NCBI GenBank assembly: GCA_030323885.1
Contig: CM059193.1
Coordinates: forward strand, 52,356,749-52,420,748
Source: Branchipolynoe longqiensis
Lineage: Eukaryota; Annelida; Polychaeta; Phyllodocida; Polynoidae
Reading direction: 5' to 3'
DNA length: 64,000 bases
The notes under the pieces: model-generated
Told to the model about the DNA's origin: nothing
Seen by the model: only the letters and a program-made list of their open reading frames with translations
The model's database searches: none
Made by a program: the position numbers and the translations under genes
Shown: positions 1 to 12,900 of the stretch, piece by piece
Numbering within the stretch: the stretch's first letter is position 1
How the letters are laid out: each line of letters begins with the position of its first letter

Positions 1-157
1 TTATAAGTCCTCAAAAATATTACCTTTTTTATTCACTCAACCCCATATTTGGGCATTCAGCATAGACTGATGTGCCAAATTAGAACCCTACCAAAAACAA
101 CTTAACTGCCAAGTTCCGCTCAGCATAGACCTCACAACTAACAATGAAATAGTTTAA

Positions 158-498
158 AGTTGCATAATCCGATGGGTTTGAGTTTCTGAAATCTTTTGAG
201 ATAAATACATTAGGTTGATCATTATTATGTACATTACTTTAGCTTGAAGTAACTTTCATTTTAAGTGGCTAACTTTTGAGATATTTGAAGTGGAAACATG
301 CAAAATTAATTTTGGCAAGCTTGTTAAAACTCTGACCCCATAGGCTTCTGCAGTAACAGGTTCTATTCAATTGCCTCGGTATTCCCTTCTGTGTGGTGAC
401 AAATGTTTAATAAGTGCACCAGTATCTAAGTTGTGGAATCAAATTTAGATAATTGTTTTGGTTTTGAAAATTTGATATTTTCATCGGACTATGCAGCT
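158..498. mobile_element. MITE-A copy 1 (TTAA-flanked miniature inverted-repeat element)
   Basis: A 341-bp AT-rich element with no open frame. It begins AGTTGCATAATCCGATG and ends with the near-complement CATCGGACTATGCAGCT. TTAA lies on both sides (154-157 and 499-502), which suggests a TTAA target duplication as in piggyBac or Kolobok transposons. The family assignment is inference; no transposase is present. Related copies lie near 15685, 19417, 28455, 29146, 42203, 54819 and 62638. The central part (about 340-450) contains a CCCTTCTRTGTGG block that recurs in most copies. Confidence 0.75.
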
Positions 499-607
499 TT
501 AAGTGCTCTCCGACCCAGTGGACTCTCACCCCAACCTTATACACACAATAAACTCTCCCCCACCTATCCCTCTCACACCCACCCATACAAGTAAAAGGAA
601 GGAATGT

Positions 608-768
608 GTAGTACTCTACACGGACTTCTCAACAAAGGAACCACAGGTAGGCGTGGTAGGGTGATGACATCAAGAGAGCCTAGGTGGTGTAATGGTTAGC
701 ACCAGAATGCAAGAGGTGTGCGTTCGAATCCTGCTCTAGGTGCAATATTTTGTATTTTCATCACCCCT
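608..768 (+). mobile_element. SINE-1 copy (tRNA-headed)
   Basis: The head has a good A box (TGGTGTAATGGTTAGCAC, near 690-708) and B box (GTTCGAATCC, near 722-731) inside a roughly 72-nt tRNA-like unit whose outer arms GCCTAGG and TCTAGGT can pair. The flanking GTAGGCGTGG and TTTTCATCACCCC match the repeated units at 19727-20560. These flanks show it is a SINE and not a standalone tRNA gene. It ends about 30 bp from the RING exon. Confidence 0.7.
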
Positions 769-801
769 TAAGACAGAATGCTTATATCATTAGTAACTTA
801 C

Positions 802-981
802 CGGGAGTTCTCAAGTTTCTTTAGCGCTATGTCTGCAGGGTAAGCCTGTTTGCACGTGAAACAGCTGTAGTCGTCTGTTTCTCTGAGGCTTTCGACACAC
901 TGCACGCACACAAGGTGGCTGCACGGCATAATGAAGCACATCACCATGGGCTTCTTGCACGATGGGCATGGTAGAACGTTG
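802..981 (-). CDS. RNF213: RNF213-like exon 19: C3HC4 RING finger
   Basis: A 60-codon exon. The acceptor is TTTTTTGTAG before CAACG and the donor is CCCG followed by GTAAGT. It completes an Arg codon begun in exon 18. It encodes a RING with spacing C-x2-C-x11-C-x-H-x2-C-x2-C-x11-C-x2-C (CPSC, PCSH, CVQC, CFTC), that is C3HC4, the E2-docking zinc domain of E3 ligases. All eight zinc ligands are present in one exon. The remaining E3 shell and C terminus must lie beyond the left edge of the window or in unread sequence before position 802. Confidence 0.92.
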
Positions 982-3900
982 CTACAAAAAATTATACGAG
1001 ACCTGCATTTAGCTTCACTCAATAGTACACATCTTCCAGGACACCGAAGCTGGTACCCAGCAGGCCATTACTAATCAGGCACTACTAGGGATGAAACACA
1101 CTGCACCAATCCAGAGAACGGACGCCATGCCAGACACAAGGGGTATTCAAGGATGGAAGCACACACACAGTGGTCAGTGTCTGATAGCACACAGCCGACG
1201 TTGGCCCGACGGCGGCCGCTCCGTCGGGCCAACGGAGGAAACCGCCGTCGGGCCGACGTTGTTTTGTCCAACCTCCCGCCGTCAGCTCGACGGCGGCTGC
1301 CGCCATAGGCCCGACGGCGGCTGCCGCCATAGGCCCGACGGCGGCTGCCGCCGTAGGCCCGACACAATATATTTATTCAAAATTAATAGAAAACCTTAGA
1401 AATTTAATATAATCTTTTTGGTAAACATGTTTTCTATATGTGTACCAAACAATTTGGTGTAGTTTTAGAGATATTTCACTTTTTCTGTATATGGGTTAGT
1501 GTTAGTGTTACTGTTAGTTAGTGTTAGTGAAAAGTGAAATATCTCTAAAACCACACAACCTATTAACAAATCGCTTGGTACACATATAGAAAACAACTTT
1601 ACCAAAAAGATTATATTAAATTTATAAGGTTTTCTATTAATTTTAAATAAATATATTGTGTCGGGCCTACGGCGTTTGCTGGAAAAAAACATTCTGTACC
1701 GAATAATTTAAATCGTATTAACACAAATAATTCCATTAATACGTCGTAATAAATTACAAAACTTTTACAAAATAATCTAAACATATTAATAAACAAACCT
1801 ATTAAATAATTCCTTAAAATTCCTGGGATTTCTGGAGTTATTTGTTGAAAAAGAACACTGCTCAACGATCGCACGTGTTCCGGTGGCGACTTGAACTGAG
1901 TCGAGGTCGAACCGTCAACAAACCGTACCGAATAATTTAAATCGTATTAACACGAATAATTCCATTAATACATCGTAATAAATTACAAAACTTTTACAAA
2001 ATAATCTAAACATATTAATAAACAAACCTGTTAAATAATTCCTTAAAATTCCTGCGATTTCTGGAGTTATTTATTGAAAAAGAACGCTGCTCAACGATCG
2101 CTGGTGACTCGAGCCGGAAACCAAATTTAAAGAACTGTGCATGCTGCGGATTAACACCGTCGGCCCGACGGTGGCCCACATGTGGAAAATCAATGGAAAC
2201 CAGCGGCGAACCACCACCATCGGCCCAACGATGGCTCGACGGTGGCCCACATGTGCAAAAGATTGAAACCCAGCGGCGAACCTCCACCGTCGGCCCGACG
2301 GCCCACATGTGCAAAATATTGAAACCCAGCGGCGAACCTCCACCGTCGGCCCGACGGTGGCTCAAATCTGGAAAGAGATTGAAAACCAACGTCGAACCTC
2401 CACCGTCGGCCCGACAGTGGCCCGACGGTGGAAAATTGGTGCCGACGGTGCGACCAATAGCCGACATCGGCCCGACGGCTGTGTGCTATCTGGGTGGCTG
2501 GCTGCATGCTCACAGCGATAGGCAGGTTACTATGGTTAGTAATTAGGCCGGAGGGTTGTCAGCCGGTAGGACAGCTCGTGAACACACATACACCAAGTGG
2601 GATGCTTTGTAATATGAATAACATATTTGCTAGGACAATTTTACTGAAATGTTGATTTTGTTTTTTTTGGTTGGTAAATATGTTTATTCTGCTGAATAAG
2701 TCTTTTGTCAGTGCCGAAGCACTGGTCTTCCAGCCATTTTTCAACTCAGGGTTATTTACACAAAAGGTATATAGAATAAGGTGTAGAATACCTGTTGAAT
2801 ACACAATTTGCACCATGTAACACTATGAAATTCTGAAACCCAAACGTTCCATAACAATATGGTACAGTAGTGTCATATAACTAGATCAATATTAGTCAGA
2901 TCATTGATTAATTGATCTATTCTGTCAGTCTTGTCAATCACATTCACATGCCTACATTGACATTTACATGAAATTCTGAAATGGTCAGATTTATCTCAAA
3001 TGATAACAAAGACCATCTCTAATGCAATTTTGAAGTGGTTAGATTTGTATCAACTGATAGCAACAACTAACGCACAAAGTGAGGGAGTTGACATAGTGTA
3101 ACAACACCATTCAGAGCCATTCTCGCAGTTAGTCAGCTTGCTCCTTTCCTTGGGTACCTGTATTGCCAGGCACACCGCACAAGTGAATGTTTTATTTTTT
3201 GTAACGAAGGGGGAATTATTTTATCGAGGAAAAAATGCGTTATTTTTATACAATATCCTCTACACACTTTGTAGATTCCTTACAATTAAGTAGGTAAGCA
3301 AATAGTGGTAACAATTATAACAGTAATAACAGTTGTACTCATCTCACCATGTGAAATGTGACATACACAGGAACGTCAGGGAGCCTAGATAACTTAACGG
3401 TTAGGATAACAGCATCAGAATGGCGGAACTGTCAGTTCATCATGTTCCCAAATTGCAAATGGGTCAACTGAGCAGGATCGATAGGATGACCGACACCTTC
3501 ACAGAAGGACACGCTACGGTCTGAGCTACGCCCCACTCTCCCCATTTATGCAATGCAATATTTATAACTAAGTTTGAAGCTTACAATTCTTACATTACGT
3601 ATGTTCAGTTGTCAACATAGTTAATTCGCGAACGAGGTTAGTCGAACCTGACCACATGACCCTCCCCACCCCCTCCTTCACCACTTCGCTACTGGCTCTC
3701 GACCAAGCAACTTCAAAATTACTCTGCTGACACGCCCACATCTGAACACTACCGGCAAGCCATGCCTCCGAGGAAGTGGCTGGCTAGGGCCTTGGCGCCT
3801 CACGCGAGGAGACACCGCAATTTGTCGGATTCGCTTCCACAACAACTTAACTGCCAAGTCTACTTCGGAGCAGGAATTAGTGCAACAACCTTCAGACATG

Positions 3901-6900
3901 GCTACCATGATAGAACTGCAGTGAGAGGCATTGCAAGTTACTTGTGATTTGGCTGTCAGGGTAAATGCATTGGAACGAGTGGCCGCCATTCCGTGCCTGC
4001 CAGTATCGGAGGCGGCTTTTGGTTCGCCAGGTCAAGTCCCGCCCACTTTGTCACCGGTACTGTCACCGGGCCCGCCTCGACATGTTGAGGTTGTGCAACA
4101 GCGTCAACGCCGTCTTCCAGAGCCCCAAGCCCCACCTCCCAGGGCTGGGATGACCAGGCCCTAATTAAAGATATTCAACGTGATATTTGTACTGCTGCCG
4201 GGAGGTCAAGTTGGACTGCTAGAGCTCACCAGTTCCTAGCTCAAGCCGTGGCTTATTTCCCCTCTCAGTTACCAGCCCAAGCGGTTGCCGCCGCGGTGCC
4301 AGCACCTGCGACACAGCCAAATGTACCTATTAATGTGAGGGATGAGTGCAACAAAGAAACGGCTGTCCATGCAATAATTGGAACTTTGGACGTGAGTGCG
4401 GGTTTGGGGCGACACACGGCGTGCTGCCAGCTAAATTCCTACATATGTGTGCCTGGTGCGCGTATCGCCTCAAGAGACTCCATATTCACAGAGAACAAGA
4501 CTCTTAATAAGTAGGTATCCCAAGTGATTTTCAAAAATAGTTTGGAGTTTGATTTAATGAATTTCACCTGTTAGTATATTTAATTTGAAATAACTTCATT
4601 TGTGAAAATCGCTCTAATATTAAAGAAGATATGGACTTTTTTAGGTTGTTACTTAATTGGTCCCACCCAAAACTAGAAAGATAGCATTTTTGATGGCCCC
4701 AAGAATTAAAAGTAACCACCCTATCAGACTTTCTGTATTTTTTCCTTCAAATCCATGGCCTATACAATGGGAATAAAAAGATCCAGGGGTCTGATGTGGT
4801 TACATTTCAAGATATACATCTTCAAAAATGCGCGAAATCATAATTTCCTTAATTTCACCAATTTCCAAATTTCGCTTTGGACCACTTTTGGGGGCTTGGT
4901 TATGGAAGAAATTGGCACCCATATTAAATTATTCTGATTTATCCCTAACCTACTGATGAGTCTTGTCATTGCTCTTTTTTTCAGGACTACATATGCTTGG
5001 GAAAAGCTTAAAAAAATAGGTCTAAAATGGTCCAGAGCTCAATTTGACAAGTGATAAATTCCGGTAAAAGGAAATTCCCAACTTTGAGCAGGCTTATTTG
5101 GTACAGAAAAGCACCCATACAAGATAATTGCATGAAATTTTCACACTGTACTACCTTCAATATGCTCTTTCTGTTTACATTACATACAATACAATTTGAA
5201 TGTCAAAAAAAAAAAAGTTTTCAAACCCTGTGTGTGTGTCGGCAGTGTCTTTATGGCACATTGCATAACAACTGGCACATTGCATAACAACTTTAGCATT
5301 CAATTATTAAGTAGAGCCAACATTTATTTTGTCTCAAATTTACGCCTTCACACCGTGCATTGCTAAGAATCATGATTAACTTCTTTTTTTTAAGAAAAAA
5401 AGGATCTTTATTTTCATGTAAAAACCTAAGTTATCCATTATTCGGTTCAGAAATGGTGGTTAATTGAACATTTTAAATTTAAATTTAAAATAGATGGACA
5501 AAGAATTTATTCAAGGACAAAATATGACTATATGGCCTGTAGTATTGGCAACAAAATGATATCATTGGCATGATGATGCTAGCTCTGGTGAATGGGCGCC
5601 AGAGGTTTGAAGAAGCAGTGTAAAATTTCATGCATAAGTTAGTTGAAACAAAAGGTGATTTTCTACATAAATGGACTTGACAAAGCATTGATTTTCTGTA
5701 GCTGATCAAAGTCATATCCTAATGTGGATGGTACTATTAGAAAGAAGAAATATGAAGCTTTATTTTGCTTTAAATTTTATTTCAATTGGTGAACAACTTA
5801 GAACACACCAATTGAAAATGATGGATTTTAAGCCTCCACACACAGATTATTGGTGGATTGGCAAGGCACTTGGGATACCTACAGCCTTAAGAGGCCTTTC
5901 ACGACAAGAAAAATGCTGATAAAGTTGGCTCGGTCGGGCTAGTGTAAGTCTCCACCCATTTTCAGTTCCCGCTATTCCCACGGTTATTGGCACCGGGGTG
6001 CGCACTCCCGTGCAAGTTGTTGACATTCCTGTGGTTCCACCCCCTTGTCTCCCACCGGTATCTAGAACCCGCCCCCCACCCAGGCACGGTCACCCGCTCG
6101 CAGCTCCAGCTACATTTCATACTCACCTGTCATTTGCTAAGTTGTACCAAGCAGTTAGAACAACCGCTCTTCCGAATTACCCAATTGCTAAATTCCCACT
6201 AACATCGGGCCTTAACATTGCCGCATGGCGCTCAGCACGTGTAGATTCTCCTGATGTGCAGCTGCTCGATTTTCTCGAGTTTGGCTGGCCTGTTGATTAT
6301 ACATCTCGTTATATTCCAACCCCTACTCTTAAAAATCATACCAGCAATGCTGATGCTGATCCTCATATTATCACTTTTATTACTAAAGAATGTGGTTATT
6401 CAGCAATGTTAGGTCCGTTTTTTCACCCGCCATTTGGGGAGCCCACTCATGATGAGGCCAAAAAAGGACTCAAGACTCAAGAAGAGTTATCTTAGCTTTC
6501 CCCTAGATAGAAGCGTCAATTCCGGGATAGCGAGAGGTTATTACCAAGGACTCCAGTTTAATTTTTCTTTGCCTTCTGTTACCACTCTCACCGATCAAAT
6601 TACTAAGATAGGTTCAGACTCATGGCTATGGTCAGCTGATGTAGCCCGCGCTTATAGCCAGCTGAGGATCTGCCCATTATCAACTCCCCTTCTCTGCATT
6701 ATGTTAAACAACCGATATTATATCGATCTGGCCCCTCCCTTTGGTTGCCGCACTTCGGCGTTGGCATGTGCTAAGGCAACTAGGGCGGTAGTTTGGCTAT
6801 TGAGGAATCAAGGGTTTTCTGCCCTCTGCTACCTCGACGATTTCGTCGGGGTGGAGCCCACCCGGGAAACGGCGAATGCAGCTTACAATGCTTTCCTTCA

Positions 6901-9900
6901 GGTAACTCGGGATTTGGGTTTGGTTTTGGCTTCGGAGAAATGTTCCCCACCAGTCCAAAGGTTAGTCTGGCTGGGTTTTTCCATAGACACGGTAGGAATG
7001 ACAGTAACTATCCCCCAGCCAAGATTGATCAAGCCCTCGAAGAATGTGCTTCCTGGAAAGATAGGAAGTTAGCGTCCCATAAACACCTCCAAAGTCTAGC
7101 AGGGAAGCTCCAACACTTACCAAAGTGTGTGAAGCCCGTGACTCGTTTCATGAATAGGGTTCTGGCTGCGCTAAGGGCTGCTCCCCAGGTAGGGTTGCAT
7201 CCTTTTCCCACTGATGTCCTAAAAGACTTAGATTGCTTCATGAAGTTTACCACCTCCCTGAACAATTTCATCCTCCTTCCGTCAGCTCCCCCACTAATCT
7301 AGGAGATTGAGTGCAATTCTACCCTTCAGGCAGGTGGGGCCTTCTCCCAAGAGGCTTGCTACTGAGTTTCCTATCCGGAAGATGTCACTCGAAGGCTTAC
7401 CTCCATTAATCAGTTAGAAGCATTTAACCTGGTGATGGCACTGACATTTCTCTTGCCGTCCCACCCGCATAAATACACTATTTCAATCAATACTGATGAT
7501 CAAGCATCCAAACAGGTACTGTCCTCAGGCTCAGGCAGGGACAATTTCCTTTGTGCTTGTGCACGCCAGCTATAGCTGATAGCAGCAAAAAGTAAGTCCA
7601 CACTTCCAAAAAATTATAAGCCAGGCACAGAATTAGTGTTCGCTGATGCCCTCAGTAGAGCCCCGACGAGTAGAGTCGCACAGAACACAATGAAGCTACA
7701 AATGGCCTGAAGCAGCTAGCAGTCATCCCGTCCCTCTCTGTCATTGATTTTGATATCTAAGCGTAGCTGGAAGATACCTTAATTTTTTCGGTTATGTCTT
7801 CCAGGCTACTCCATGATCCAGCATCTACAACTGCCGAGTGCATACAGCAAGGCTCTCGCACAAGGGACCTGGAAGAATAAGAGGCTCCACATCTCAGTCT
7901 ATCTCGCCTTCTGTAAGGAGCATGATGTGCAGCCGCTCACCCCAGCACTGTATGATATTCTTTCGTTTGTTATCTACCTTGGCAACAGACTCCGAGCTAC
8001 GGGGTCTGTTTTCAACTACCTCAGCTCAGTTAAAAAGTGGCTCACCCCTATCTCCCCCTCGGCTAATTTGTTTGACTCACATCAGCTACTTATTCTGAAG
8101 AGAAGTATCATTAAAAATTCCCAACTCATAGTCTCCAGGGCGGTTCCCATTAACCCTCATGATCTAGCTCGTATCCTCCTGTTTCTCGACAGCTGAGGCT
8201 CAGAAGCCGCTGTGTTCCGTCTAGCTCTCCTTATCGGTTACTTAACCCTAGTTAGACAATCTAATCTTGTATCTTTGACTGAGACAAAGGTAGGGCCGCA
8301 TACACTCATGTTCTACGATATCCTTCCCGCTAGTGATGCTCTACTCATCAGTTTCCGGCCTACCAAGACTCGGTTCCGTTCTCAGCAACCCTTGCTGTTC
8401 TCCATTCCGGCCCGGCACGGTTGCCCCTGCTGTCCACTAGCTGCTTGGTTACAGTACTCCCGGTCCCTGCACCCCCCTAGACATTCCCCCACCTTCCTTC
8501 TCCTGTCAGGGGACTACTTGACAGCCTCCACACTCTCCCGTGTCCTCTCACTGGCCGAGGTGGCTGTTCTTCCCCTTGCCCCAGTACTAACCTTGCATAG
8601 CCTCAGACGAGGTGCCGCGCAGGCCTACATGGCCGTGAAGGTTCCAATATCAGACATCTGAGAGGCAGGCTCTTGGTCCAGTGACGCCATCAATGACTAG
8701 CCCCTATTACAAATGCCTCATCAGCACTTCTAACTCTTCTGGGTTAAGTGCTGATTACTGACACTCTGATTGTTATTGTTTTGATTCTCAACATGTCAAC
8801 TTTATCTCGCTCCAGAAGCCATAACCGATTATCATTATCCTGTTCTCATCTGCCATTCACCACTGACAATGAAGCTGCCATCCTAATTACTGATTACCAT
8901 GACATCACACGAACTACTCGACATCCGGAAGCCAGACTTCCACAGTCGCACGTGCCAGCCACCTGCCCGCAAGAGCCAGCCTCTACCGCCTGCGGGTACT
9001 GATTTGATTTCGATTGACTTGACCCTTGTTTTGCTCGATCATGATTGTTGCTGATTATTGATAATGACTCATTAAATTCTTCATTATAAGCCGTGTTCTG
9101 TTCTTCTTCCAAGTGCTGTAAATTACTCCAAGGGGACAAGTGTAATGTGCACTGACCACCCCAGATGAAAGAGTACATAACTAGACATGGGTAGGGCATC
9201 AGGGAGACTAGAAAGACTAATAGTTATGACACTATCCCCGAAATGGTAGAAGTACCAGTTCGAGGCCTGCTCGAGGCGCGATATTTTCCTGTGTTTGCAA
9301 ATCCCACTGACACATAATTGAATAACCATTATGTAGTTTATATTTCTTTTCTGAAAAAAACCCTAGGAATTTGTAATAGCATAAATATTATTTCAGATTG
9401 TGAGCAATTTGTTGCATTAGAAACTAACTTACCGACTATATTTCTTGGCTGCAATCCCAGTGATGAGTTGGAGGAACTCCTCTATAGCCATCATGGTTGT
9501 TTGAGTCTTGAAGTTTGCTCCTTTTAAATTCTATGAAATATAAAAAGAACATTGCTAAGAGTGTCAAGTAGGCTTAATTGGAAATGTCCATAATTATTGT
9601 ACCTTAATTAGCATAGATCAGTAAAATAATCAGGACCACAATTGTTATTTGACTGAGAGCCCGAATGAAGTAGAATGGTTAGACAAGGAAGAAGAAATTC
9701 AGTAAAATGAAACATGACAAAGCACACAATAAATAAAGCAACAGTATATCCCATAATCCACCACCTTGAGGGAAACATGCCCGTTACATTTATTCCCAGC
9801 ATGGAAATACATAGTATTGTGTACAGGGCTGCTAAACACTCAGCCTATTGTTCAAAACATCCCTATAAAAAAAAATGTCAGATCGACTTTTACAGTATGT

Positions 9901-12900
9901 GTGACAACCATGATAGGTTTTCTAGTATTTTTCAAGGATTTTTAAGGAGCTAAAGAAAAATCCACGAGCAAGCCCTGAACATACCTTAAAGAGCATGGGT
10001 GCATGTCTTGTGATGTGTAAATGCTCGTCAGTACCTTCAGGACATACCAGCTCAATGAAGAGCTTCACAGCACTCACACGGGTCCAGATGGTCCTTTATA
10101 CCAAAGAAGGAAAGGACAGTTTGTTTTATTTAATGAAGCCTCCAGAGCATGTTGATTTTTTATCATCAGCTATTGGACGTCAAACATATGGTGTTTCTGA
10201 CACATTTCTTTGGAGGAAACCCGCTGCTGCCGCACAGGATACTCTTTCCGATAACCAGCAAGGGATCTTTTATATATGCACTTTCCCATAGATAGGACAG
10301 CACATACCACAGCCTTTGATGAACCAGTTGTGGACCACTGGTTGCATAGAAAATAAGGAAAAAGAATCTCAGGGATGATTAGGGGGGAAAAGATCAGTTA
10401 GCCTGATACAGTGTAGTGGGAAGATAGCATCACAGAGTAGACTAGGGTGTGGAAAACAGGTAAACATGAAGAGCGCTGAGTAGAAATTCATCGCTGGTGC
10501 TCCAATGGTTGACTGATTGACTGGTGATGGGTTGATTCGAACAGAGGAAGCTCGAGACTGGTGTGGGAGACAGGAGGGTTTATTCAAGTACAAAATATAA
10601 ATGGTATACTGGTTTAATTTCAAGGTTAGATAATAAATGTCGCTTGAGGTGTGGGTTCAGTCCACCTGGTCGATGTCAGCCGATGGTAGAGGGAGGGCCT
10701 GGGAGCCCGAGGAGGTAGGCCCGGGAGCTGACCCAAAGCGCAAAGCCAAGGCTCTCAGGGCGTCTGTGGGAACGTACGCGTACACTGCATCTGACTCCCA
10801 GGTCCCCTGGGCCATAATGGTGGAGAGGTCCACCCGTCTGGAGGAGCAGGCCTGGGCAGCGCCCCTGCGAAGGCTGTGGAGGGTGTACCTGGCAGCCTCT
10901 GGGATTCCAGTGGCCTCGAGGGTGCCCCGGAGCAGGGGGGTGACGTCACGGGGGGAGGGGGAGGGGGGGGGCATCCCCGCGCGGGCGAGGAACGCCATGG
11001 CATTGACCGGAGCAGGCACCAGGGAGACCTCTCCCACGCGCGGACGGGGCACATGAGTGATCCGGGAAGCGTGGCGACGAAGAGCGACATCGCCTGTGCC
11101 GGGGAGAGGATAGTCTTGGAGGAAGAGTTGCGGATGCGGATGCGGCGACTGCCTGGGGTGCGCCGGACGTCATCACGGCGCAGTGTGTGCGGACCTCCCC
11201 ACGGGGCGTGGGAGGGTGACAACAGGTTGGACTGCCGGATAAACGTGAAGTATGCGATGATGATCGCCGCCCAATGAGTGACCCCAAGGTGCCCTCGGGA
11301 GCGCATGTGGCCGTAGATTTCGGGGATCATCGTAGGGGTGATGGCGAAGGTCCTCCTCACTGGGACGGCGAAGAGCTTCTCGCAGCCCTTCCTGACCCGC
11401 TCTGCGAATGGGGCATCGAAGGGGGCGACATCCCCTCCTGCCTCCCGGAGAGGGCATTCACGACCGAGGCGGGGGAGGGAAGCTCGCGATGCTGGTGCGT
11501 GATGAAATGCCCGACGTCAAACGAGTGGGAGCCAGATGATCGATGCCCCGTTCGAGCATGAACTCCAGGTACCTCCTCGCATGGCCATCGCACCACCAGG
11601 TGCTCGTGGGCCTGCCGATCGTAATCTGGGGAAGAGAATTACAGTTCATGTGTAAAAATGTTGGGGGAGTGCGTGGCCCTTATGCGTACAACCCCCATTA
11701 CGCGACACTGTTCGCGAACAATATTGAGGGTGACCCGAGAGTAATGCGCGCGGCTGAGGGCATCCACGAGGACCAGCTCAATCTCCAGCTTGTGGCGGAT
11801 GGTAATCGTGAAGGAGCCGAGCGCCGCGATGAGCCAGATCTCCCGGGTGCATGCGCCGAGGGTGGGGCGTCCAAGACTCGAGGGCCAGGGCCGAGGCCGC
11901 GTTGTCGGTGTTGACGACGACCTCGTACCCGCCTGGGGCCTCTGGTCTGAGGGTCTGCACTGCCAGGACGAGGTTCACGGCCTCGAGTTTGTGGATGGTG
12001 GGGTATGCGGCGATCATGGCCTCGTCACTGGTTCCGGGAGAATGTGCGCGCGCCAGTCAGGCAAGAGTCGCAATCGATTACCCATTGAGGACACAACGGG
12101 GCCAGGAGGAGGCAGACACCGTTTCCTCTGACTGCGAAATCGTGGAACCAACGAACATCATGCCTGAGGTCGCGGCCCGTAAGCTGCGGAGAATACGGCA
12201 CATGAATTTCCGGGCTGCCGGCACGCAGGTGCTTATGTGTGCGAGGTGGCCCATGAGCCTCTGGAGGGCCTTCCTCGTGAGGGTGGGCCTGGCGAGCCAG
12301 TGCTCACAGTCGCCGATGACCGCCTCGAGCTTCTGGTCGAGAATGCGGAGGACCAGGGCCTCCATGTTGAGCTCTATCCCCAGCCAGACCAGCCTCACGG
12401 TTGGGGGGCAGCACTTGTCTGGGGCGAGGGCCAGCCCGAGCGCGGTGTAGATCTCATGGAGGGTATCGAAGGCGCGCATCAGATCCAGGAAGGTTGCCTC
12501 GCAGGCGACGAAGTCGTCCAGATAGACAAGGCTGAAGAAGCCTCGTTGCTGGCGAATCCAGGACACTGCCGCAGTGACGCGAACGCATGCCGCACCTGAG
12601 GTGCGGCAGCCGAAGGGCAGCGCAATGTCCAGCTACAGGCGGCCATCGACGGTGATGCAGAAGAGCGGGCTCGACAGGGGGTCCGCTTGAAGCTGTCGGT
12701 AGGCCTGGGAGACGTCCGCAGACCAACAGAACGCGCCTCTGCCCTCGAGGGACATGCGCCGGCCCATGTCGGAGGCCGCCGGAAGCTTGTATACGTGGGG
12801 GCGCCCCAGATATTCTCTCCTACGGATGCCCGAGTTGATGCTACGGCCTGGATGATACGGCGCTTGCCGGGGATGGACTTGGGGCGCGTCATTATGGGGC

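Noticed and set aside
798..801. Extending the RING exon to the ORF limits (798-1022)
   Set aside because: GTAAGT at 801-796 and TTTTTTGTAG upstream of 981 are clear splice sites, and the trimmed exon matches exon 18 in phase.
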